A stretch of 64,000 nucleotides of DNA from Mytilisepta virgata (lineage: Eukaryota; Mollusca; Bivalvia; Mytilida; Mytilidae), in assembly GCA_028015205.1 (NCBI GenBank), contig CM051512.1, forward strand, positions 8,616,255 through 8,680,254, in the 5' to 3' direction. Below the pieces are notes generated by a model. It was given only the letters and a program-made list of their open reading frames with translations. It was not told the origin of the DNA and searched no databases. Of this stretch, positions 24,001-33,917 are shown in pieces. Numbering within the stretch: the first letter of the stretch is position 1; each line of letters starts with the position of its first letter. A program made the translations under genes and the position numbers.

Positions 24001-26627
24001 TGACCAGTTTGGTTTCAATTGGCCAAGTATTTCCAGTCTCAGCAGAAGAATTTAAAACTTTTCCCATAGGTCAAATATTAAACTATGGTCCCCGCTGGCA
24101 CCCATTTTTGATTAAGTACAACCCTAAGCAACACAATTTTTTAAACAGGGCCACCCAAGGTTTATTATGACCAAGTTTAGTTCCAATTGCCCAGTTATAT
24201 CTGATGATAAGATTTTTGAATGTTTTACCATAGGGTCCAATGTTAAAATTTGGTCCCCTCTGGTGGCCATCTTGGATTGGCTACGGACCCAAGAGACACA
24301 ATTTTTAAAGTAGACCGTTGTAGCCAAGTAAGACCTGAAATTAGTTTCTATGACAACCAAAACTTCTGCTATCCATTACAATTTCAGACCACCTTTCAAA
24401 AAAAAAATCGGGCAGGGGTTCCCCCTATAATCTAGGTTATATATACTGCTGAAATTAAAACCCATCAAAATCAGATATATATTAAATATTCCATCAGACA
24501 TTAGAAATTTTTATTTCACTAATGCCAAATTTTGAGTTAGAGTTATCTTTCTTTGTATAAGAGTTGCAATGTAAAGACAAAAGAATTTGAAACGCTTGTG
24601 GCCCCGCTGGCGGCCATCTTGGATAGGATACGGATGTGAGCAACACCACTTTTGAAGGGTACCACCCAAGGACTCATGTGATTAAGTTTGGTTCCAATTG
24701 GCCTAGTACTTTCAGAGGAGAAGATCTTTGAATGTTTTATCCCATAGGGTCCAATGTTAAATTATGATCCCCGCTGGCGGCCATCTTGGATGAGGTATGA
24801 ACATGAGCGACACAATTTTGAAAGGGGGCCACCCAAGGACTATTGTGACCAAGTTTGGTTTGGATTGACCCAGTGGTTTCAGAGGAGAAGATCTTTGAAT
24901 GAAAAGTTTACGGACGACGGACGGACGACGGACGACGGACGACGGACGACGGACGACGGACGACGGACGACGGACGACGGACGACGGACGCCGGACGCAA
25001 AGTGATGGCAAAAGCTCACCCTGGCATAGCCAGGTGAGCTAAAAAAGAAAATAATTAGGGTCTGTTATAGCACATGTATAAAGCTAAGATTACATAATTC
25101 GCTGGGCAAGTTTCTTGCACTTTTGTTAAAGTTTACTACAAAATCTTTCGGAAAAGTTCATAATGGAATTACAAGTAGAAATTATTGCGTGAATTCATTG
25201 TTCCGAATATTCAATTATTATTATTTTCAGTAATGGGGGTCAAGTACAAACTGTACAAAAATATGAATGCGAGATGGATTAATGCGATGTTTTTCCTGAC
25301 ACATTTTTTGCAAAACATAAATTCTACTAAATGAAACTCATACTCACTAACTGAGTCTGCGAACGTAATTGGGATTCTTCCGAAGGGCCATAATTGTACT
25401 TTTTCGTCTCCTGCTGCTCGCTTCTGCAATAAATGGACGTAAATATACATGCATCTCTCAAAAATATTCGACCCTGGGTATAAAAATATATATAGTAAAA
25501 CATCTGTACTGTCATTATTTTGATACTAAGGCCAATGTGGCTTACCGAGGACCAATAACTATGCCAATATGAAAAAACATTACGCAATGATACCTTTATT
25601 AATTAACTGCCAGAAAGTAATCGTACCGAAAATAATCATCGACAAGGGCATCCATCACCTGCTTCGCGTTCCGCAAATTTCTTTTTGGGATACGAAGCCT
25701 GACCGAGGGTTATTCTCTCCTGCCACACGACAATGTTGCTCAGAATGACAGATCTCCGATGTTTTAATAGAGGGATACGATAAATCAACAGAGTTCCGAG
25801 ATACAATCATATTGGCATTGGTCGTACCCAATCCGATATGGCCAAAATCTCATACTGGCATAGCACGTGCCATATTGGCATAGTTGCATTGACAGTGTTA
25901 TTTATTGAATTCATTAATAATTTATAATATATAAAATTGTTAGATTTTGAAGATACTAAGGAGAATCGTGAATAGCTGGTTCCCTGTAATGTTTTGGCTT
26001 CACGCTTTTGGTCATATTAATTTTCATTTGAACAGGCTTTCAGCACTCTGGGTTTTGTTTCAAATTTCGAAATGTTCACCTTGAGCAGAAGAGATGAGTT
26101 AAAAAATGCAAATATAAAAATCGGTATTGGGATATTTGTTGCAATGAAATAACAATGAATAAGACGTTCGAATGTATTATCCTCAACTAAATACTGCTTC
26201 TTAAATACAGCGAAACCTATTTACAAGTTTATAGTAAAGTGAACCATAGTATATGGGCTTTATGCAAATGATAAATTAAAGTTTTAGATGGTACCTAACA
26301 CCGGTATGAGCAGTGTTATATGCTAATATCTAATCTGTGAAGTTTAGATATTTTTTTTTCAAATGTATCAATAACATAATATCATAGATATAATTTAACT
26401 GGCAAATGCAATTCTAATTTTCCAATAAAATATTAAAAGACCTGGTTTAAAAAGAAGAAAAGAAATATAGATATGGCGATAAAATTAGTTTGACACTCCA
26501 TGAAAAGTCGTTTTCGAAAAAAAGAAAAATGTATCAAGCAAAAACAAAAACTTACCTTTACGACGCTTGCGCAGAAAACACAATGTACGGCAACAATCAG
26601 AACAGCGGCAAGACTGAGACAATTCAT
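15145..26627 (-). CDS. Gene A: secreted catalytically dead astacin-MAM protein, 9 exons, 397 aa
   Basis: Join (minus strand): 26627-26556, 25423-25348, 20686-20551, 19898-19714, 18971-18756, 18325-18290, 17719-17582, 16101-15857, 15234-15145. This totals 1194 bases including TAG. All introns are GT-AG with phases 0,1,2,1,1,1,1,0. Residues 1-20 form a signal peptide. KKR at about 24-26 is a likely processing site before an astacin-type N-terminus (LWPFGRIPIT). Residues about 27-226 follow the astacin fold: C75 and C226 match the conserved outer disulfide, and RRPDRD and SKPTI are retained. The HExxHxxGxxHE positions read Q126, L127, Y130, G133, N136, A137, so no zinc ligand or catalytic Glu remains. 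The Met-turn SxMHY reads SVTFF. The second astacin disulfide pair is missing. Residues about 241-397 are a MAM domain with four cysteines (245, 252, 315, 395). N166 is a glycosylation sequon. Protease activity is not expected; the role is unknown, perhaps binding or matrix assembly (inference). Confidence 0.9.
15857..16101 (-). CDS. Gene A exon 8: MAM domain centre
   Basis: 245 bp. It begins GYYALAEA and contains GTYCLRFYYYMSG (third MAM cysteine, C315) and a NQWNVFSDEF strand. Donor GTGGGT. Confidence 0.92.
16579..16976 (-). mobile_element. MITE with TTAAGGATG termini, copy 2 (398 bp), in gene A intron 7
   Basis: Inverted relative to copy 1 at 5072-5473. The ends are TTAAGGATGATCGCT and CGAGCATCCTTAA. 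The full length aligns with copy 1 with moderate divergence, so the two are independent insertions of one family. Confidence 0.85.
17226..17390. mobile_element. Fold-back element in gene A intron 7
   Basis: Arms contain AATGGGTTTTGTGATAATAT and ACATAATATCGGGCC with the complementary CCATTCTAT. The interior holds short GGCCGAGGCAACGCC-type palindromes. A related fragment lies at 25500-25640 in gene A intron 2 or 1 territory (shared AATATGAAAAAA and TGATACCTTTATTAA). Confidence 0.65.
17582..17719 (-). CDS. Gene A exon 7: MAM domain start
   Basis: 138 bp. It contains CDFEDDFCKW (MAM cysteines 1 and 2), DFDFVRNNGPT and GPTGDYSNGIG, typical MAM strands. N274 is in an NLT sequon. Confidence 0.92.
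18290..18325 (-). CDS. Gene A exon 6: 12-codon linker
   Basis: 36 bp, VGDVIHKQDLLA plus split codons. It joins astacin fold to MAM. Acceptor CAG, donor GTGAG; symmetric phase 1-1, so it could be skipped without frameshift. Confidence 0.85.
18756..18971 (-). CDS. Gene A exon 5: astacin C-terminal lobe
   Basis: 216 bp, the same length as gene B exon 5. It contains SVTFFFPYAYATDPSKPTI (Met-turn region without Met or the ligand Tyr) and ends LREGYGC, the conserved terminal astacin cysteine (C226). About 42 of 71 residues match gene B by eye. Confidence 0.93.
19714..19898 (-). CDS. Gene A exon 4: degenerate zinc-motif exon
   Basis: 185 bp. Residues 95-157 read QLLMYTLGVYNAFRRPDRD where active astacins read HExxHxxGxxHExxRPDRD. 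The scaffold residues G133 and RRPDRD stay while all ligands change. Confidence 0.93.
20400..20545. mobile_element. Short fold-back repeat beside the gene A exon 3 donor
   Basis: Arms read GTTTCACAAACATTCGC and GCGATTGTTTGTGAAAC. The inner part (GTGATCTGATTTCCGGTCTT) recurs near 50738-50760, so this is a dispersed family. Confidence 0.65.
20551..20686 (-). CDS. Gene A exon 3: astacin N-terminal lobe
   Basis: 136 bp. Residues 50-95, containing RVLASIQEIQF (active-domain helix) and CVTFISRKLEEDYVEFS, aligned to astacin TCIRFVPRT...DYIEF. Donor is GTACGT; a short fold-back repeat begins about 10 bp beyond it. Confidence 0.9.
21033..21087. repeat. (AT)n microsatellite, 55 bp
   Basis: Uninterrupted AT dinucleotide tract inside gene A intron 2. 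Confidence 0.98.
21397..22395. repeat. Six diverged units of about 160-190 bp
   Basis: The block CTTATTGCGCATCTACATAC (or close variants) recurs near 21460, 21620, 21781, 21954, 22145 and 22302. Each unit continues with a GTGACAATATTGTATAGAAA-like stretch and a CGACCCCTGTGGGCCC-like stretch. An ACGG-rich tail and CCCCGAACTTCATTCGAAGTG follow (22390-22490). It lies in gene A intron 2. Confidence 0.8.
22563..25042. repeat. Composite interspersed repeat in gene A intron 2
   Basis: It opens with AGGCTCACCAGAGCC and CGCTCACCTGG and closes with GCCAGGTGAGCT. The first half repeats a block containing GGGCAATAACTCCTAAATGG near 22818, 22949, 23110 and 23430. The second half repeats a GGCGGCCATCTTGGAT block (24241-24280, 24600-24620, 24770-24790). 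Noncoding. It accounts for most of this 4.7-kb intron. Confidence 0.7.
24910..24998. repeat. 7-bp microsatellite (GGACGAC)n
   Basis: About twelve near-perfect units at the end of the composite repeat. Open frames here are repeat artefacts. Confidence 0.95.
25348..25423 (-). CDS. Gene A exon 2: processing site and astacin N-terminus
   Basis: 76 bp, phase 0 to 1. It starts KRAAGDEKVQLWPFGRIPIT, matching the WPxGxVPY start of mature astacins after a dibasic site. Acceptor CAG, donor GTGAG. There is almost no propeptide and no FxGD latency motif. Confidence 0.88.
25500..25880. repeat. Repeat fragments in gene A intron 1
   Basis: Contains GCCAATATGAAAAAACATTA and ATGATACCTTTATTAA, shared with the fold-back at 17226-17390, plus several CATATTGGCATAG motifs (25800-25880). 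Boundaries unclear. Confidence 0.45.
26556..26627 (-). CDS. Gene A exon 1: signal peptide
   Basis: 24 codons, MNCLSLAAVLIVAVHCVFCA then SVVK. Donor GTAAG at 26555-26551. I chose this ATG over an in-frame upstream one (26681) because the hydrophobic core follows it directly and the upstream TATA-like box is then correctly placed. Confidence 0.9.
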
Positions 26628-26663
26628 TTTGGTTAATGGTTCAGTTGAATGATACACACATGG

Positions 26664-26684
26664 TTTTAAAGCTCTTGTCACGTG
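26664..26684 (-). promoter_or_regulatory. Gene A proximal promoter: CACGTG and TATA-like box
   Basis: CACGTG occupies 26679-26684 (57 to 52 bases before the ATG) and TTTAAAA 26664-26670 (43 to 37 before). The sequence just before the ATG, TGAACCATTAACCAAA, is nearly identical to gene B (TGAACCATTTACCAAA). Both boxes have the same spacing in gene B. The 5' untranslated region is predicted to be only about 10-15 nt. Confidence 0.7.
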
Positions 26685-26980
26685 ATTTTTACTAATATGT
26701 CTCTCTGTATTTCAAGACAGTATTTATCACTCCACAAGTGGGACTGACTAGCTTATCTCATTTAAATTTTAGGCACAACCCACATGTTTACCTAATAAGG
26801 CGAATTGGTTTATCCCATAGTACGTTTTTTCTGGGTCATTTTATTTGAAAGGGATTTTTTTCTTATGCGAGAAAGAACCACTTTATACACTTAGCTAACT
26901 ACAATATATTTTAGCGAAATATTAAAATAGAAATTTATTCATATTGACCTTTTATGTGAACAATTTTGCTTGTGTTTAAA

Positions 26981-27000
26981 GGGGGGGGGGGGGGGGGGGG
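26981..27000. repeat. G20 homopolymer
   Basis: Twenty consecutive G between the divergent genes, about 350 bp upstream of gene A. It can form G-quadruplexes on the plus strand; its length is likely polymorphic or assembly-sensitive. Confidence 0.95.
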
Positions 27001-30000
27001 TATAAACCACAATACCAAATTGATTTTACTAATTTTATTGAAATAACTTATCATCAGTGCACATGGCCTAGATATAAGCTCCAGCGAAAATATGCCTATG
27101 TGTAGATATCTTAAAACTCGATCAAAACAACCCATATTGCTATTACCAGTATAATTCAGCCAAAAACCATGACTTGTGATTCAGAATGTAAAAAATTTTA
27201 CAATCATGCTCTACCCTTTGCTTTAAAAATGTTTACGACGAGCACAATCTACACAAAATTCACAGCCAAAGGTAATAATACTTCTTTACTTCCCTTCCGG
27301 TTTCAAAGCAAGTATTATAGCACTCAATTGCCATTATATATATTCAATAATTATACTTATTAGCTGTATTTCCTTTTTGCTCTTTTAAGTTATTTTTTTC
27401 TGTCGATTGGATGGAGTTGACTGATTTTGTTATTTGTATTACATGTTTGTTTTGTTAATATTTGTCTGCACATGCTTCTGCAACTTTTTCAATAAACTTT
27501 ATTACAATTATTTAAATTATGAATACTTATCAGGTATGTGCTACCAGTCAACATGATGCAATTTTTCGAAAACAAACCTCACACATATCCAAAAACGCCA
27601 CAATCATTTTGTTGTGGTGTATGAAAACGTCGCTGTATTTCTCTCGAAACACGAAAAAATCTGTTGTCATAGAAACTTATACCATTTCAGATTTTGAAAA
27701 TCAATAAATCAAACAAAAGATATAGAGTAATACGTTTTATTTCAGTTTTAACGATTTTTATTTTTGAGATATGCATTGTATGATGAAATACAGTATTGTT
27801 TATATCTGATAAAGTATTAACGTCGCCAACACTATTACAATTCATGTCTTTAAAACCTACAAGTGTGGTGATTTCTCATGTATTAGCCCACTTATTATTT
27901 TGTTTGTTAATTAGGATTTTGGGTCTTCGCAAACTAACTTAATAAAGAAGTGATGGGAACGAAATATCTTTAAAAAGCCAAATTGCAGATTTTCACTGTT
28001 GCTCTTATTCTCGAGTCTTTTAAAACAGAGAAAATGTCACAATATACTTACTAGGACCGGTAGAAATGGAAATCTTTGTTTGGTTGGTTTTTAAGTTTGT
28101 GTGAATCTGTCTTTAGAATGAATTGGGTTTCATTTGTTTTCTTTCTGGCCTAAAACGTGAAATAAGTCTATCTGTGTAGTACATGTTATAATTTGTTCAT
28201 AGTTATAGCAACCCATCTGTGACAGATACAAATTTTTAAAAAAATAACTTAATTTGGACGCTTCATTAGTTTGAAGATAAGTTTGGCCTTATTCAATATA
28301 AAATGTAAGGATAAATGGTTTGCGTCAGTGGACTGAAGAACAATAATTATCAGAAAGCAGTCAGTTTTTATGTTTTTATTGGAATTTCTAAAACAATACA
28401 TATTTAAAGCTTTATTATCAGCTGATATTGATAATTTGATATCATATCACTGGAATAAATGTAAATCAAATAAATGCTGACTGAATAAAACGAATACATG
28501 TACGGAATTGAAAGATTCTATTTCACGGGGCTCAACTTTTGCGTTCATTGAAGTTGCCAAAAATGTTTGACTGCAATATTGCTTTATATGGGGTAAGCGT
28601 CAGTGAGAAAAATTGTTTCGTCTGTATTCATATTGGTATAATTTTGATGTGATTAAAAAATTCCCAGATTAAAGTTTTAGCAACATAAATATCAGATTTA
28701 ATAAATGTGACAGTGGGGGATACACAAAGGCTTGAGATATCTCACTAACCTTACAATAGCTTAGTGACCATAGTATTAGCAATAATCAGGGATACATAAT
28801 TTATCTTTATGAGTTTAAAGTTACATAACAGAAATTTAAAGTGTCCGAAAACAAACAATTTCTTAGGTCAAAGCGATAATAAATCAAAATATTTGATTTT
28901 ATTGAAATTTATTTAAATATTACTTTTGATTTGAACCTAATATTGACTGAAAATGCACTCACGATATTTTTTTTTTTTTTTTTTTTTTATTATTTATTTT
29001 GCACACTTCAATGGAATGTTTGTGGTTTTTTTTTTCATTACTTTATATAACAAATAAATAAAAAAAACTTAAGTAAAAAGGTTTATGAAACCAATTACGA
29101 ACATGCTCTCGATAAACGATGCCATTCCGTCAGTTGGAGACGAAAAATAGCTATCCTGTATTGAATGCGAGTAACACCCATTACGCATTTAAAAATACTC
29201 CTCTGTAGATGTCGAAAGAGATAGACTAAAATGTTGCTACAAGGGCAACTCTCGCTCCTACTACGTGGAAGGTGATCACAATACACAGAAAATAAATAAG
29301 TTCAAACTGAACATAAAACAATAGGTATTATTATAGTATTGAGACTTGTTTTGAGGCAATTTATCGGCGTATAAAGGAGACCAGTTCACTCTCACACTGA
29401 TAAAGGACTTTTTGTTAAGTTTGTGAGTGACCGGGTATACACCGAAAAGTGCGGAAAAACAACTCTTATTACTATAAATCCATAATAAGTACACTTATCG
29501 GCAAAATAAGCGTTTGTTTAAATGAGTACTCTTTTACTGGCTCACATATTCATACACTGAACGTCATTTATCGGAAAATAAAAGATCCAAGACGTCACGT
29601 TCTTGACCAATCAAAATAAAAAAAAAACAATAACAGTATTTGAATTATTATCCTATACATGTAGTTTGTGTAAACAATTATTGTTTTGAGTATTGTTTGT
29701 TTACATGTAGATCAGTAATTTGTACTCGGTTACATCACAATGAATGATTGATACATACACTTAACCTTAAACCTAGCATATCAGGGTATTAACCACAAAA
29801 GTACAACATATCTAAAATGTACTTCGTTTACTTATGAAAATCTTCTTTAATGATAATATTTACAAATAAAAATTACTACTAAAGATATCAAAGGAATATA
29901 ATAATAACAAATATATGTAGGTCAACAGTATCTTTAATTTGGATATATGTACTGTTACTAAACAATACCATGCATTGTCGAAACGCAATAAACAAGAAAA

Positions 30001-30980
30001 CAAATTCGGACAGAAATGGTGTTATTCCGTACAAATGGAATGTTGACGTGTCTAGCGGTTAGTTTGAATGTTCAAATTGCACGATTTGTTTTAGTTCTAT
30101 TTATCGTATCTCGGAATGATAGCACAGTGTAACTAAGGACAAGGGAAGATACATACAGATACAGATTGTTTTTGTCAATGTACCATTGAGTGCATAATGC
30201 ATAAAGTGCAATATCTTCTTGTGGGTCTACTTGTAAATCAAAACAACTATGATACCCAATCTGAGATAACAAAAAAAAATGAAACAGTACCGTCCTAAAT
30301 TTAAGCATGCTTTACTAAAAATAATAATTAAAGGAAGGTGGAAAACACACAGACAAACAAAAAATAAAAGGAACGAAATTAGAGTAATTCAAAGAAACGT
30401 CTTCAGCTGCTTTTACTAAAAGTATCGTTAATTCGCTAGCCTTTTAAATTAATAGAAAACAATTTATTATAAGAAGTTATATTATTTTGTAGATCAATAC
30501 GCGGTTATCGCTTTATTTATTATTATTATTTTTATTTATTTTTTTTTTGTATACTTGAAAATGTAAGGATATGAAGTAAGTGTCAGTAAGACAGTATCCT
30601 TTAGAAATACTGGTTAGATCGTGGGGCTGTCCTATGGGTTTCAACAGTGAGCAAAAGCCAACATCACAGTAGTATTGCTAAATAGCCCAAATAACAATTA
30701 TCTCAAACATTAAAGGATTCCATATACAAAACATAACTAAAAGTATCTTTTTATTTGCAAAATATGTAAGAAACCTAATATAGAAAATAACACAGCTCTG
30801 GAGATAATGTGTGAACTCGTTTCTCGTTTTTGCATTGTTTATTTTTGAATTACTGTCGTACAACAACAGCCAGCTTAAAAACAGAATATTTTGCAGATAT
30901 GGATAAAAAATATTGACCGAGGTTAACATCATCTCCTTATTATAAGTAGTATATACAAACATTTATATCAGTACAATACA
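27001..30980. other. Interval between divergent paralogs, no gene
   Basis: AT-rich with poly-T runs (28969-28989, 30540-30549). No exon-like open stretch, RNA gene or transposon could be supported. Distal regulatory sequence for genes A and B could lie here, but I see no specific site. Confidence 0.45.
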
Positions 30981-31080
30981 GTGAAGTGTCAAGTCTTGTG
31001 AGGTGTCAATTCTGGTGGGGTGTCAAGTCTGGTGAGGTGTCAAGTCTGGTGGGGTGTCAAGTCCGGTCAGGCGTCAATTC
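30981..31080. repeat. 18-bp minisatellite
   Basis: About five and a half units of GTGTCAAGTCTGGTGRGG-like sequence, with small variations (TCTTGTG, TCCGGTC). Confidence 0.9.
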
Positions 31081-31125
31081 TAGAAGGACTTGAAATCTAA
31101 CCGTAGATATCTAGTCTCATATATA

Positions 31126-31495
31126 CAGACTAAGGTTTGAATCAGCTCAATAAACAATACTGATTGAAATTAGATAAAATCAGTTCAATAAAGGTTTACT
31201 TACACCAGTTCAATAAACAATACTGACTGAGGTTTTCATCAGTTTAAAAAACAAGTACGGACTCAGGTTTTCATCAGTTTAAAAAACAATTATTCAGTGA
31301 GGTCTACATCGATTTAATTAACAATTACGGATTACGGTTTTCATCTGTTTAATAAACAAGAATTTAGTGAGGTTTACATCAGTTTAATAAACAAGAACTT
31401 AGTGAGCTTTACATCAGTGTAATAAAAAAGTATGGACTATGGTTTGCATCAGTTTGATAAAGAAGAACTTCGTGAGGTTTACATCAGTTCGAAAA
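31126..31495. repeat. Diverged minisatellite, about 38-bp unit
   Basis: CATCAGTTTAATAAACAA-like blocks followed by GTGAGGTTTA-like blocks repeat about nine times. Units vary in length and sequence. Confidence 0.8.
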
Positions 31496-31980
31496 AATAT
31501 CCCATGATTTCTCCATAATTTTTATAATATAGACAAAATGTCCATAGCACTGTTCCGTTGCTGAAAATTGTGTCACCTATATGCATACGGGAAAAGATCG
31601 TTGACAAGAAATAATCCACCTTATATCACAAGGTTTACATTTTGATTTCAAAACATTATACTAACTTTTTATATAGGGTACAGCAAGCAACAAAAGAGAG
31701 AAATCTCGATAAAGTTATAGCTGGACTGGACTTAAAACAATGGTGAGGTAATTTGTGTTGCACGCAATACATGCAGGAGATAGCTCCAAAGAGGTGTAAA
31801 GCGCTGAATGCAAATCTTCAAAGAAATGGTACAGAGTGTCACAGATAAGGTGGGAAGCTTAGCGCTTTTGCATGTTTCTATAAAAGGAATATGTACGCAT
31901 AAAACAATAGAAGCGAGGATACAAAGATGATTATAGTGGTTTATGTGCTTTAACAAACATATTCTTCGACAGATTCAAAA

Positions 31981-32090
31981 GATTTCAGTGTTTTAGTCTA
32001 AAGACGTTAGTTAGCCTATTCATACATATATAGATTTCAGTGTTTTAGTCTAAAGACGTTAGTTAGCCTATTCATATATATATATATATA
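31981..32090. repeat. 52-bp tandem duplication and AT tract
   Basis: GATTTCAGTGTTTTAGTCTA begins at 31981 and again at 32033, with perfect identity across the unit by eye. A TA microsatellite follows. Confidence 0.9.
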
Positions 32091-33812
32091 TATATACTAT
32101 ATTTAGATTTCTTATAAATAACACATAGACAAAATATTAACGTCTAACCTTTTAGGAAAGATGGGTGTTAAATATATCCGTCAATAAATGCATATGCCAT
32201 GCGTAAATAAATTTCAAATTGATGTTACAAGCAAATATGTCTGTAGCCTTTTAGGGCATCAAATAAGCATAGTCATGCTACACTAACCTGGATATATAAT
32301 CTTAATAGTGTGTTGTCAGGCGTTTGAAACCTTGTAATTTTGTGCAACTATGATAAATTACGAAAATATACAGGTGGTTCTTGTATTTCATGACATTTAA
32401 TGATGCTGTGCAAAAACAATCCGGGGTCCAACATCACTTCCCTCTCCCTATCCCACCCTTCCCAAGAATCAAACGGTTGCATGGACTACATGAAAAAAAC
32501 ATCGACTTTCAGAAAACCAGAAAAACATTGACTTTCTCTCTTCTAATACATGATAACATTTATATTTTACGAGCCAACTTTTCTTGTCATGGGTCTGTTC
32601 TATGTTCTCCTCTTCAGTATTCGCGTCTTATTGTAAATGGCACACAGGGCCGTAAATTTGCTTTAATAATATTGATGGTCGAGGCAGTGAAGAAGGCGCG
32701 GGTTTGGGGAAACTAAACACGTCGATGTCTTAGATAACCGATAAAACAATAATATCAAACTTTCTTCAAAATTAAGGCCATTTTTGTTATTTATTCTTTT
32801 TTTTTTTTTTTTTTTTTTTTTTTTGTCTTTCAATTTTTGATTTCAACAGTTGACTTGTTTAGATGAATATTTTTCACATTGGGCAGACGGAGAATTTTTA
32901 TATAAAGGGTTATTACCTTGTTGAAGACTATGAAGTGACCTCTTGGTAGCATTTGTTTTTGTATTTCGATTGCATTTTACTAAAAAAAAAAGAAAAACCC
33001 GTGTGACTAATATTGTTTTAATGGAAACAAAAAAAATGTCAATGAGTCTAATAACCGTTTTAGTTTCTTTGATGTAGTGTATTTAATGCGTAAAAAAGTA
33101 ACCCAACACGAAAAGAAAGTTCCTGCGGCAAAGATATTGAAGTTACCCGAATGCCCGAAATCACTCTTGGTTGTACGACGCCAACTGCGCTCTTAGTTTT
33201 CATGTATAAATAAATCCCTTTCTCTTTTAATTTTCATTTCGATTTAAAATGTATGAATAACATTTTTGTTTTTACTCTAAAGTTGGGGGAGGCAGCTGCC
33301 TCCTCCGCTTCTATGGAATTTACGTTACTGGGCACATGTATGTTAATGTATGCACAGTCTGAGATGGCACCAATATCAAATAAAAACACTATTATGGCAA
33401 CTTTTTCATTAAGTGTGGTGACTGTGTAAACTATATGGTCAACAAGGCAAACTTATTTAACTTACAAAGCAAAAACCTATCCACACCAAGAACCTAGAAA
33501 GACAGTTTCTCCCGTGTTAATTATTTATTTGTTTATTTATTTTCTGAAAGTTTCTAATTGCTTGGCTGCATCAAATAAACTGTTTTAAACTGTAGCTCGT
33601 AAAATTGTTAAAGGTTCCAAACTTCAGAGATACACTGTAATATTAGAGTTATAAAGTACCATACTGACCTCTTTACTGGGGACTTGATTGACATTTTGAA
33701 TGGGACGACCCAAATATTAAAATTTTACTACAATTCCGATGTCGTAAAGACCTATGATCCACCTCCAGATAAGGTATTACAACAGATAGTATGGACTATT
33801 GAAGGTAAAGAC
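32091..33812. other. Upstream region of gene B, no gene seen
   Basis: Contains a T-run at 32796-32824. The 111-codon frame at 32381-32716 has no recognisable motif. No supported feature apart from distance to the gene B promoter. Confidence 0.4.
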
Positions 33813-33833
33813 CACGTGGTGTTCTCCATAAAA
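33813..33833 (+). promoter_or_regulatory. Gene B proximal promoter: CACGTG and TATA-like box
   Basis: CACGTG at 33813-33818 and CATAAAA at 33827-33833, 57 and 43 bases before the ATG at 33870. These are exactly the gene A positions. TGAACCATTTACCAAA precedes the ATG. Sequence between the boxes is not conserved, so the spacing is likely functional. Confidence 0.7.
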
Positions 33834-33869
33834 TCACAGGTTAGCTCATGGTCTGAACCATTTACCAAA

Positions 33870-33917
33870 ATGAAGTCGGTAGCATTGGTTTTCGCCTTGG
33901 CTGTAGTTTTCGTACAG
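33870..33917 (+). CDS. Gene B exon 1: signal peptide
   Basis: 16 codons, MKSVALVFALAVVFVQ, then donor GTAAGC. The ATG is fixed by the promoter spacing and the start context shared with gene A. Confidence 0.9.

Noticed and set aside
24754..25011. Overlapping frames over the GGACGAC tract
   Set aside because: A 7-bp tandem repeat opens several frames on both strands; not genes.
26433..26681. Upstream in-frame Met for gene A (26681)
   Set aside because: It would place the CACGTG and TATA-like boxes at or inside the coding region and bury the signal peptide.
30981..31495. Short regularly spaced repeats as a CRISPR array
   Set aside because: Contiguous diverged minisatellites without unique spacers, in eukaryotic DNA.
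32381..32716. 111-codon frame upstream of gene B
   Set aside because: No recognisable motif or partner exons, and the gene B promoter is well placed without it.
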